Assembly: GCA_016707525.1 (NCBI GenBank)
Contig: JADJHP010000001.1
Span: 1-64,000, forward strand
Reading direction: 5' to 3'
DNA from: Ignavibacteriota bacterium
GTDB lineage: Bacteria; Bacteroidota; Ignavibacteria; UBA10030; UBA6906
DNA: 64,000 nt
Part shown: piece by piece, positions 54,753 to 62,676 of the stretch
How the letters are laid out: every line of letters begins with the position of its first letter
Numbering within the stretch: position 1 is the first letter of the stretch
The notes under the pieces: model-generated
Told to the model about the DNA's origin: nothing
The model's input: the letters and a program-made list of their open reading frames with translations, nothing else
Databases searched by the model: none
Translations under genes and position numbers: made by a program

Positions 54753-54812
54753 AGGCCTCGGGGGATTGCCAGAAGAAGCCTCTCGATCATGGGAGGCTTT
54801 CGTCGTTTTGGG
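54753..54812 (+). ncRNA. Candidate structured leader/short RNA, copy E
   Basis: GGCCTCGGGGGATTGCC is followed by an 8-bp stem (54776-54783 with 54792-54799) and a TCGTCGTTTTG tail. It is shorter than copies A-D, and no protein gene follows for about 700 bases. This favours a free-standing small RNA for this copy, or an orphan leader left by an island insertion. Confidence 0.5.
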
Positions 54813-54978
54813 GGGGGCAGCTTCGACGCAGTGGGTGGCGAAGGCTGAGTGCGCCGCGTAGCAGAATGAAGACGGGCGAAGTGCTTCGCGAGTGCTGTCC
54901 TTGATGCTGAATGGCGATTGCTATGTGCGAATATAGTGTCATCATTAGAGGGTATGTTGCAGCAAATGTTAGTTAGGC

Positions 54979-55001
54979 GCGCGTGCATGCATTGCACGCG
55001 C
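54979..55001. repeat. Perfect 9-bp inverted repeat
   Basis: GCGCGTGCA-tgcat-TGCACGCGC, a 5-base loop, no T tract. Flanking sequence from 54820 to 55551 shows no convincing gene. GTTAGGC just before it and GCCTAAC at 55393 resemble attC end boxes but lack the rest of such a site. Confidence 0.5.
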
Positions 55002-55551
55002 ATCATTCGGAAAGTCTCCATCGGGCAAGGTCGAGCGCATCGGTTCTGGGTTGATGGGCGAGAGAGGTTCTCCTAGGGTTCGGTTGGTGTGGAGACGCGC
55101 TATTGCTGCCCTCGCGTTCAAGCTGGATGGCAACGTGCTGTTGCAGGATCTCAGTAGTTGTTCCGTGGCGACTCGGTGAATCCGGGCAAGCGGGATCGTC
55201 GCCTCGGCGTCGTCGATGGAAAGAGTTGATCCGACACGTCGCTGTCAACGTCAAAGCTGTATCAGGCGGCAGAGTAGGCCGGGTGGCCGGGATTGGCGAC
55301 GGGCTTTGCTGTATCACCGACCTCGGTTTGCTGAGGGACGGGTAATCTGCAAAGGGAGATTAATCGAGGCTCCGCACTCGCGATCGGCGCGCCTAACCAG
55401 CGGCTGCACTGACGCCGTGCCTGGGGGTCGGGGTATTGACCTTAGTCAATCAAAGTGTTGGTTGACATTTTCAATTCAGCAGTCGTTCGCGGCGCAGGTG
55501 AGCCGCGACGAATAGGTTTCATCTAACATGGGAGGTCGCGAAGCGCCCTAG

Positions 55552-57222
55552 ATGATCAAGAGCTTGCGCTTTAAATTCGGGAGTGGTCCCGGTTCCGCAC
55601 CTGTGCAAATCTCAACGACGCCCGTCACTGTTTTTGTCGGACCAAACAATTCGGGGAAGAGCAAAGTTCTCTCTGAGATTCATCATTTTTGCACTACCGG
55701 CCAAAAGAACTCCACCGATGTAATAGTTGATGAGATTGAATTCGAGTCCTTGACAGAGGCTATAGCGATCGAAAAGATCGACCGTATGACGTTGAAGCCT
55801 CATGCGACGGAATCCGTTCCGCTAGGTCATTGATTCTCGGAAAGCGCGGTGAAAGGCGACAGGTTATCCGGAGGGGATTTAGTCGAGTCGTTCAAGAACA
55901 CAAACGCTCAGACCGCTCTCTTCTGCCAGTGCTATTTGCAGTTCACCACGCTCATCCTCAATGGCCAGAATCGCATTGGTCTCATCAAGCAACAGGCGGC
56001 GGGAGATCTCCAGCAACCTCCGCACACGAGCTTCCAGGTCCTATTTGCTGACGACGCGCGGCGGCTGGAGGTGCGGCGAATCATTCACGAAGCATTCAAT
56101 ACATATCTCGCGATCGATCCCACCAATCTTGGTCAGCTGCGCCTTCGTCTGTCTTCCCGTGCTCCCGCTTCCCACATGGAAGAACGTGGGATTCACGATG
56201 AAGCTGTTCAGTTTCATTCTGCTTCCTCGCCAATTGAGAATGCAAGTGATGGCGTGAAAGCGTTCACTGGCATGATAACTGAGACTATCGCAGGGGATCC
56301 TGCGATCCTGCTTATTGATGAACCGGAGGCGTTCTTGCACCCGTCCTTGGCATTCAAATTGGGTGACGAGATTGCAAGAGCCAGCCTTGGATCGGAGAAA
56401 CGCCTTTTCGTGTCTACCCACAGCCCAAGCTTCGTAATGGGGTGCATACAATCCGGTGCACCCGTGAATATTGTGCGCCTCACGTATCGTAACGGTATCG
56501 CGACGGCCAGAGTACTCCCCAATCACGAGATTCTTCGCCTGATGAGGAACCCCTTGCTGAGGTCAACAGGCGTCCTCAGCGGATTGTTTTACGAGTTCGT
56601 GGTTGTCACCGAAGCAGATGCGGACAGGGCCTTTTACCAAGAGGTAAATGAGCGACTTCAGCGTTTCAAGCCCGAGCTCGGAATCCCCAATTGCCTCTTC
56701 ATAAACGCCCAGAACAAGCAGACAATCCAGACGATTATCCGTCCCCTTCGAGATCTTGGCATCCCTGCCGCGGGCATTGTTGACATTGATGTACTCAAGG
56801 AAGGCGGCTCAGTCTGGGCCTCCTTTTTAGAGAGTGCGTATCTGCCAGAGATTGAACGCAATTCCCTGTCCACTGCTCGGTCCGCGGTTAAACAACGCTT
56901 TGAACGAACCAAGAAGGACATGAAACGCGAAGGCGGACTTCACCTGCTCTCGGCCGAGGATATGGAAGCGGCCAAGAACCTAATGGAAAGATTGGGGGAG
57001 TACGGACTTTTTGTTGTACGGCTTGGGGAGCTTGAATCGTGGTTAAAGCAATTAGGAGCAAGCGGTCACGGTCCAGCCTGGTTGATTAGTATGTTCGAGA
57101 AAATGGGTGAAGACCCTGAGAGCGGAAGTTACCTGAAGCCGACGGATGATGATGTTTGGCAATTCATAGGGCAGGTGAAACAATGGCTCACCAATTCGAA
57201 CCGAAAGGGTATCCCAGCCTGA
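55552..57222 (+). pseudogene. OLD-family ATPase/TOPRIM nuclease with an in-frame TGA
   Basis: About 556 codons. Walker A GPNNSGKS lies near residue 31. Later come an ILLIDEPEAFLHP Walker B, a THSPSF switch and a TOPRIM-like C-terminus (FVVVTEADADRAFYQEVNER, then AGIVDIDVLKEG). This is the layout of OLD nucleases, which include phage-defence proteins. A TGA at 55831-55833 splits the gene in the same frame, and the second part could restart at GTG 55849 but would lack Walker A. Single-base nonsense mutation is the simplest reading. It lies just inside the presumed tRNA-Asp island, and its base use is less GC-rich than its left neighbours. Confidence 0.7.
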
Positions 57223-57853
57223 AGTCTTTCACCAGGATACGATCGATCCGAAGAGAGGGTGGCTGATGGCGGGGGCGGCCCATTGACCCCCAAAACAGCG
57301 AAATGAATGTAATTCGTGATCTTCTTTCTTCCTTGAAATCTGACTCATTGCTGGCTTTAGGGAAATCAATCGCAAACTTCAGACAGCTGGGGCGCTTTGC
57401 ACGGTAAATGGCTTGAGGCGACTCGTGCCTCATTCAAGCACGGGCTTGACCAACCGACTCCCCCCTCGCCCCCCAAAAAAGACAGAAACATGACGGACGG
57501 GTATTGCCAAAGAGCAGTAGATCGGAGGTTTGGCACAAACATCGGCACCGCCAATTGGTGATGCAACACGCTGAGGTGAAGGGCGAGAAGCGCTTATTTC
57601 AGGGCAGAGGATCGCGGTGATAAGACTGACAATCTCTCGAAATCCCACGAAGAGTGGAATTAACGAGCTCCAATGAGAGGCAGAGCCTTTCGATCAGAAT
57701 ACAGATATGCAGGTTCACCGCAAGACTGGGATACTTGTTCGCTCACCGGAAATCTCTGGTGAGGTGGAACCGGTGATGGCCTCATCATCGAAAGATTACC
57801 ATGTGATCTTGCCTTGAGTCGTAGTCCCTCTTTGCCTCCGGTAATGTATGCGA

Positions 57854-57870
57854 GTGGCACGCCATACCAC
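57854..57870. promoter_or_regulatory. 17-bp palindrome GTGGCACGCCATACCAC (activator-site-like)
   Basis: Same motif as at 60947 and 61009. Here it is in the inverse flank context: the GAGTGAGTGG side reads on the minus strand. No sigma-54 promoter was recognised next to it. The surrounding 57223-57897 gap shows no convincing gene. Confidence 0.5.
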
Positions 57871-57897
57871 TCACTCCGAATCCCACTTTTCTTTCCC

Positions 57898-58290
57898 CTA
57901 CGATTGCCGTGAACGCTGACTCTTTCTCATGAAGAGCGAGTAGCAGCGGGATGTCTCCCGTGCCGATCTGTATTTGTCAAAGGGGGATGCCAAAATGTCC
58001 TGAATAGACTCAATGTTGACTGGACCATCCACTTTTGCCACGTGAACCCTGACCACTGCTTCCTTGATGAGATTCACCATTTCGCTTGTGATCCCCCGCG
58101 CAGCCCGCTGGGCAATTCCGCGCACCATCTTCGCGAGCCAGTGCCATTGAACATTGTTCCTATCCTCATGATGCGTAGAGCATCGCTGATGAGACACCAC
58201 CACGAGAAAGTTCTTGACTCTTGTGTTGGTGCCTTGTACTTTCAAGTCACGCAACTGTGAACTCTTCTCGGAGCGCAGTGCGTGGACCAT
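57898..58290 (-). CDS. hypothetical protein
   Basis: 130 residues from ATG 58290, selected for the strong GGGAGGGG ribosome site upstream; the frame is open further 5' but reads through the neighbouring regulator on the other strand. The product is basic, His/Arg-rich, with an amphipathic centre (GIAQRAARGITSEMVNLIKE) and a basic end (FMRKSQRSRQS). No family is recognised. It is divergent from the sigma-54 activator. Confidence 0.4.
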   Translation of the reverse strand: MVHALRSEKSSQLRDLKVQGTNTRVKNFLVVVSHQRCSTHHEDRNNVQWHWLAKMVRGIAQRAARGITSEMVNLIKEAVVRVHVAKVDGPVNIESIQDILASPFDKYRSARETSRCYSLFMRKSQRSRQS

Positions 58291-58455
58291 CACCGCCCCT
58301 CCCAGGATTGGTGATGGGGGGGAAGGGGGTGACAAGCAATACACAGAAGCTTGACGTTCCCGCCTGCATTCGTTCTCAACTGTAAAGCTTCTTATCGAAT
58401 CGGCGGATATGAGTCTCATCGCCGCTCGCTGATCTTTGCTCAGGGGAGCATGATT

Positions 58456-59481
58456 ATGTCGAATCGTGAATGCGGTCCCGCCTCGGACGGGCGTGAACAC
58501 ATTTCTGGCCTGCTCATGAGGATGGGAATTGTCGGTGACGATCCGGCAGTCTACATGGCTCTGCATCGTGCTGAGAAATTCGCTGACAAGGATAAGCCGG
58601 TTCTCATCCAAGGCGAATCGGGAACAGGCAAAGAACTGTTTGCACGGGCCATACACTACCTGAGCAAGCGCTCCAGAAAGCCGTTCGAAGATTTTCAACC
58701 CTCCGCGTGCCCAGAGGCTCTCGTCGGGAACGAGTTGTTCGGTCACTACGCAGGTGCCTTTACGGGAGCGGGAGGATTTCGCCCGGGTATTATTGATCGT
58801 GCTGCCGGGGGAACTCTCTTCCTTGATGAGGTCCAATCGCTCTCACCTGCACTTCAAGTCGAGCTCCTTCGAATACTTGACACACAAGAATACCGTCCAC
58901 TGGGAGGAGGGGCCAGGCGGAGGGCTGATGTTCGGATTGTCTGTGCCTGTAATGTCGATCTCCTGAGCCTTGTGGAGGCAGGGACGTTCAGGCACGATCT
59001 GTACTACAGGATGGCATGGGCTCGAATAGAAGTGCCCCCTTTGCGCGAGCGCCGTGGTGACATCCTCTTGCTTGCGGATCATTTCCTGGAAAAGTCCATA
59101 CTTGAAGGAGGAGGGACTCGCAAGCTGCTATCAGAAGGCGCACGGAAGGCCTTGCTCGCGTACCAATGGCCTGGAAATGTTCGGGAACTCGCGTCGACGA
59201 TACAATCGGCTGCGACCATGGTCGAGGGGGATGAGATCTGCGCCGAAGATCTGGAATTCCCTGGCCAGCGAGATGAACTGTTGCTTCTCCCGCTTGATCA
59301 GGCTGTCGCAGACAGCACCCGACAATTCGTGGGCAGGTACATCCGGGAGTTGCTCGCGATGTACAATGGGAATATGGCACGTGTAGCAGAAACTGCGTGC
59401 CTCGATCGTAGCAGTATCTACCGGCTAATCCGTGAACATGGGATCGAAATCAATACCTACCGGCGCAGCATCGCGATGTAG
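58456..59481 (+). CDS. sigma-54-dependent transcriptional activator without receiver domain
   Basis: 341 residues. ATG 58456 gives better spacing to GGGGAGC than ATG 58450. After about 40 N-terminal residues comes the AAA+ core: Walker A GESGTGKE, the sigma-54 contact loop GAFTGA, Walker B GGTLFLDEVQ and the arginine-finger region FRHDLYYRMA. The C-terminal Fis-type helix-turn-helix is NMARVAETACLDRSSIYRLI. With no receiver, GAF or PAS domain, control must come from expression or a partner protein. The sigma-54 promoter and palindromes at 60947-61090 are its likely targets. Confidence 0.9.
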   Translation: MSNRECGPASDGREHISGLLMRMGIVGDDPAVYMALHRAEKFADKDKPVLIQGESGTGKELFARAIHYLSKRSRKPFEDFQPSACPEALVGNELFGHYAGAFTGAGGFRPGIIDRAAGGTLFLDEVQSLSPALQVELLRILDTQEYRPLGGGARRRADVRIVCACNVDLLSLVEAGTFRHDLYYRMAWARIEVPPLRERRGDILLLADHFLEKSILEGGGTRKLLSEGARKALLAYQWPGNVRELASTIQSAATMVEGDEICAEDLEFPGQRDELLLLPLDQAVADSTRQFVGRYIRELLAMYNGNMARVAETACLDRSSIYRLIREHGIEINTYRRSIAM

Positions 59482-59619
59482 AATTCCAGCAAGTTCTGAG
59501 TCCTTCCTGCGCCGTACCCTTTGAAGACCGGTCCATCATTGAGTTCTCTACACTTCTCACCATGAATCGCGGCGATCATGGTTGGAATGGAGGTTCTGCT
59601 CAATTCACCGCGTTCGTTC

Positions 59620-60744
59620 TCATCTCGCCCTGCTTGACCGGAAATCCGGAGAGATTATTCGCCACTCCTCAAGGCCATTTCCCGGTCTGCTGAGCTCCAG
59701 GACCATAACCCCTCCATTGAACAAGTACGCCGCGTTTTGTTCCACAAATGCCTGGGGAAAGAACCATTTGCTCATGTGCAATGCGTACGAGTCCACACCA
59801 ACACGCACCGTGTCCTTGGTCAGCAATACACTGTCAATCTGAGCCGCATAGGCCGGACGGAGAAGAACGGCCCCATGCCCTGTGTAATATCGCGTAATCT
59901 CAATGAAGTTGGTCGCGAGGTCGACTTCGGGCTTGCCGCGCCAGTTGTTATAGTAGATGACATGACTGTACCACGTCTTTAGCGGCGGGCCAACACCGAA
60001 ATCCTTGATTTGCTTCGCCTCCGCTGACATGGGGAACGCTGTAAGGAAGCAAATACCCTGGAACAGCAATCCATACACCCATGATCTTCTGTCGAGTGCC
60101 GGGCCCGCGTAATGTACGACGTACATGAGCAGGGCTATCAGGGGCACATACCACAACCGCGGATTCCCCAGGAACATATCCAGAGTGAAGAAGTCTTTTC
60201 TCCCCAGATCGGGCCGCACAAGTAGGATTGTCACAGCACAAACCCCCAATCCGGCGTACATCAACCAGTCGCGTCGCATCTTTGTGATATCTATCCCAGC
60301 CAACGCGATCGGCGTTGTCAGCAGAACGGCCCAATACCACCACCGGCACCTCCACGCGATAACGATGAACAGCGCAGCCATGGCATAGGGCCGGCACATT
60401 CTGGAATAGAACACGAACAGCGGGCACACCGCCACAATCACACTCGCGTAGGCCCCCCACTTCGACGGCTTGCTCCAGTACACTGCCGGGATCGTCAAGA
60501 TTCCGGCGATGGCAAAGGGGAGCCGGGCTGTGAATTCGCTACCGACGCCAAGGATATGCGAAACCACCATGGGCAGGAATTCCTGGAAAACCGTGCCGTC
60601 GTATATGCGTGTGGCGAAGATTGCCTCATCGCACCACAAGGGGAGAACCCCCAGATGAGCCAATCTCAGATATCCGCCGTAGAGTGTTGCGATCAAAACG
60701 ACTGCCACATGGTGTATTTCGTATTGCCTTCCTCGGGTGTTCAT
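59620..60744 (-). CDS. GT-C type membrane glycosyltransferase (GT39/PMT-like)
   Basis: 374 residues from ATG 60744. The first loop has LPLWCDEAIFA, the acidic motif of GT-C transferases that use lipid-linked sugars. About nine membrane spans follow, and a soluble C-terminal part ends the chain. Such enzymes glycosylate proteins or lipids on the outer face of the inner membrane. Its position, divergent from the pilus operon and behind a sigma-54-like site, suggests pilin or surface glycosylation (inference). Confidence 0.7.
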   Translation of the reverse strand: MNTRGRQYEIHHVAVVLIATLYGGYLRLAHLGVLPLWCDEAIFATRIYDGTVFQEFLPMVVSHILGVGSEFTARLPFAIAGILTIPAVYWSKPSKWGAYASVIVAVCPLFVFYSRMCRPYAMAALFIVIAWRCRWWYWAVLLTTPIALAGIDITKMRRDWLMYAGLGVCAVTILLVRPDLGRKDFFTLDMFLGNPRLWYVPLIALLMYVVHYAGPALDRRSWVYGLLFQGICFLTAFPMSAEAKQIKDFGVGPPLKTWYSHVIYYNNWRGKPEVDLATNFIEITRYYTGHGAVLLRPAYAAQIDSVLLTKDTVRVGVDSYALHMSKWFFPQAFVEQNAAYLFNGGVMVLELSRPGNGLEEWRIISPDFRSSRAR

Positions 60745-60825
60745 TAGTTCCTGCGTTTGCGTTTCGAGGTTGAGTTCGAGACTGAGCGAACTCAACAAGA
60801 TGGTCGTGTCTCAAGGGAGACATAA

Positions 60826-60840
60826 CCAACTACCATGCCA
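60826..60840 (-). promoter_or_regulatory. Possible sigma-54 promoter of the glycosyltransferase gene
   Basis: On the minus strand TGGCATGGTAGTTGG has the -24 GG and the -12 TT element at the correct spacing, but GG replaces the usual GC at -12. The two palindromes at 60947 and 61009 lie about 105 and 170 bases upstream. Confidence 0.4.
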
Positions 60841-60946
60841 ACCTGCCCATTTCCCTAGAAAGCGTCCCGCAAATCCCGCTGTTAAAGCAACTTTGATATT
60901 CAACGCAGAGACTTCGCCGATCTTCTGGCCGCGGGAAATGCGATTT

Positions 60947-60963
60947 GTGGTACGCCGTACCAC
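60947..60963. promoter_or_regulatory. Upstream activator palindrome GTGGTACGCCGTACCAC
   Basis: A perfect 7-bp inverted repeat around GCC. It lies 112 bases upstream of the sigma-54 promoter at 61075. Centre-to-centre distance to the next palindrome is 62 bases, about six helical turns. Confidence 0.6.
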
Positions 60964-61008
60964 TTTGTCATTTTCGGGTCGCCGAATTTGTTGGTGTTTT
61001 CGGAGTGA

Positions 61009-61025
61009 GTGGCACGCAATACCAC
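61009..61025. promoter_or_regulatory. Upstream activator palindrome GTGGCACGCAATACCAC
   Basis: The second copy of the palindrome, 50 bases upstream of the sigma-54 promoter. Common form GTGGYACGCMRTACCAC. Confidence 0.6.
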
Positions 61026-61074
61026 TCCAGACCACTACTCGCCATTTTCCCTAGTATTCCTGGTATCATGACCG

Positions 61075-61090
61075 TGGCATACAAGTTGCT
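61075..61090 (+). promoter_or_regulatory. Sigma-54 promoter TGGCATACAAGTTGCT
   Basis: It matches the TGGCAYR-N4-TTGCW consensus, with GG at 61076-61077 and GC at 61088-61089 separated by exactly 10 bases. The predicted start is near 61101, ahead of the gene at 61159. Confidence 0.75.
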
Positions 61091-61158
61091 CTCACCAATT
61101 CGTACAAGCACACGTGCCAGCCCAAACACGTCCGAATGTCCCACACGAGAACGGATTT

Positions 61159-61431
61159 ATGGATTCACCCCTACAAGATGATCTTGCCGTCGAGATTTTG
61201 CAGTACATGCTTGAGCATCCCGACGCGCGAGATGAGGCGGAGGGAATCCTGGCGTGGTGGTTCTCGCGAGAGAGAATACGGGCAGGTCTGGCAAGACTTG
61301 AAGTGATTCTGAATGACTTGGTGTCGCGAGGGCTTGTCGTTGCACACCCTCTTATGGGTGAGAGGATAGCATATTCGGTGAACAAAGAAAGGATCGAAGA
61401 CATTGTTCGCATTATCTCGTCTCACGGATAA
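61159..61431 (+). CDS. small winged-helix-like protein
   Basis: 90 residues from ATG 61159. Helical content with a winged-helix appearance (AVEILQYMLEHPDARDEAEG; RIRAGLARLEVILNDLVSRG; RIAYSVNKERIEDIVRII). The frame ends about where the pseudopilin gene begins in another frame (TTG 61403), so the two are translationally linked. A regulatory or structural role in the pilus operon is possible. No named family is recognised. Confidence 0.55.
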   Translation: MDSPLQDDLAVEILQYMLEHPDARDEAEGILAWWFSRERIRAGLARLEVILNDLVSRGLVVAHPLMGERIAYSVNKERIEDIVRIISSHG

Positions 61432-61861
61432 GCCCATTCTCCCACGCCTTTTAACAGACAGGCGTGCCGCAAAGGAGGGGGGATTCTCCCTCACCGAACT
61501 GATGATCGTTCTCGTCATCATCGGCGTGCTCGTCCTCCTGGCTCTTCCAAAACTCCTCCCGATCGTGACGAAGGCGAAGACCACCGAAGCGAAGCTCATG
61601 CTCAAGCAGGTACACACGCTGGAGCAGGCCTACAAGTATGAGCGAGATCGTTACGCTCTCCAGCTCGCGGAGATTGGTTTTGAGCAGGAGAAGCTCGTCT
61701 CCCAAGGAGGCCAGGCGCGCTATCAGATCGAAATCCTGAGCGCCGATGAGCGAGGCTTCCAGGCGCGGGCTACGTCGGTTGTCGATTTCGACAATGACGG
61801 CACGTTCAACGCCTGGGTCGTTGACCAAACGGGGATGATCAGCGAGAAGGTACCTGACTAG
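61403..61861 (+). CDS. type II secretion/type IV pilus pseudopilin
   Basis: 152 residues from TTG 61403; no ATG is available before the signal. The prepilin motif is KEGGFSLTELMIVLVIIGVL (about residues 25-44): cleavage after Gly, Phe at +1, Glu at +5, then the hydrophobic assembly helix. The globular part includes VVDFDNDGTFNAWVVD, a Ca-loop-like acidic turn near the C-terminus as in GspG major pseudopilins. It is processed by the peptidase encoded 2 bases downstream. Confidence 0.85.
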   Translation: MFALSRLTDKPILPRLLTDRRAAKEGGFSLTELMIVLVIIGVLVLLALPKLLPIVTKAKTTEAKLMLKQVHTLEQAYKYERDRYALQLAEIGFEQEKLVSQGGQARYQIEILSADERGFQARATSVVDFDNDGTFNAWVVDQTGMISEKVPD

Positions 61862-61863
61862 CG

Positions 61864-62676
61864 ATGCTCCTCGTTGCCACCATAGCCGGAATACTGGGCC
61901 TCGCCCTGGGGAGCTTTCTCGGCTCGTGTGCCTACAGGATCCCGAGGGGGATATCCCTCACAGGCGGGCGTTCATTCTGTCCTTCGTGTGCGTCCATCCT
62001 CAAGTGGTATGATCTCATCCCGATTCTCGGGCCGGCGCTATCACGCTGGCGCTGCCGCTCATGCGGGGCGAATGTCCCGCTGCGATACTCGATCATCGAG
62101 ATCATAACTGCCGGGTACTTTGTGATCCTGTCGCTCACGACGAGTTGGGATGCGGGTGCGTTGCTCACCGCCGTCTTTGCGTGTACTCTCATACCCCTCA
62201 TTTGGACCGACCTTGAGTTCTTTCTGATCCCCAACACGATCCTCATCGCAGGCAGCTTCGCTTCGGTCGTTGCGGTAGGAATGCTTGTGCCTGCTGAGCT
62301 TGGAAGTCGGCTTCTAGCATCAGGAGGCGTGCTTGTTGGTCTGTACCTGGTGGGGAAAGCTGCAAGCATCTTCGTAAGCCGACAAGCGCTGGGACTCGGA
62401 GATGTAAAGCTCGCGGGGTTCATCGCATTTCACACGGGCCCAGCTCTGTTCCTGGCAGCTCTCTGGACTGCCGCCGTTGGCGCCCTGCTCTTTGTCGTGG
62501 CAAGGCGGTTTCAGCATATGGCCCCAGTCCCCGTTGTCGGCTCAGGCATTCTTCACATTGCCGGACAGGATGCGATTCCCTTTGGATCATTCCTCTCCGG
62601 CGCATCGCTCGTTCTCATGATCTGGAAGGAGGTTCAGCCAATTCCTTTCGACCAATGGCTGACATTGATATCATAG
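61864..62676 (+). CDS. prepilin peptidase (A24 family)
   Basis: 270 residues. A zinc-type cysteine quartet (CPSCASIL; CRSCGANV) lies in the first loop. Catalytic aspartates fall in IWTDLEFFLIPN and GLGDVKLAG (the conserved GxGD). About eight membrane spans are visible. It cleaves and N-methylates prepilins at the inner membrane. It overlaps the start of the ATPase gene by 22 bases. Confidence 0.9.
   Translation: MLLVATIAGILGLALGSFLGSCAYRIPRGISLTGGRSFCPSCASILKWYDLIPILGPALSRWRCRSCGANVPLRYSIIEIITAGYFVILSLTTSWDAGALLTAVFACTLIPLIWTDLEFFLIPNTILIAGSFASVVAVGMLVPAELGSRLLASGGVLVGLYLVGKAASIFVSRQALGLGDVKLAGFIAFHTGPALFLAALWTAAVGALLFVVARRFQHMAPVPVVGSGILHIAGQDAIPFGSFLSGASLVLMIWKEVQPIPFDQWLTLIS

Noticed and set aside
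54647..55021. 124-codon minus-strand ORF with GKHN repeats
   Set aside because: The repeats come from a 12-bp tandem repeat. The rest has no coding character and it covers a promoter and hairpin on the other strand.
54972..55410. Integron cassette between attC sites
   Set aside because: GTTAGGC and GCCTAAC boxes are in the right order, but the inner boxes and long palindromes of attC sites are missing, and no integrase or cassette gene is visible.
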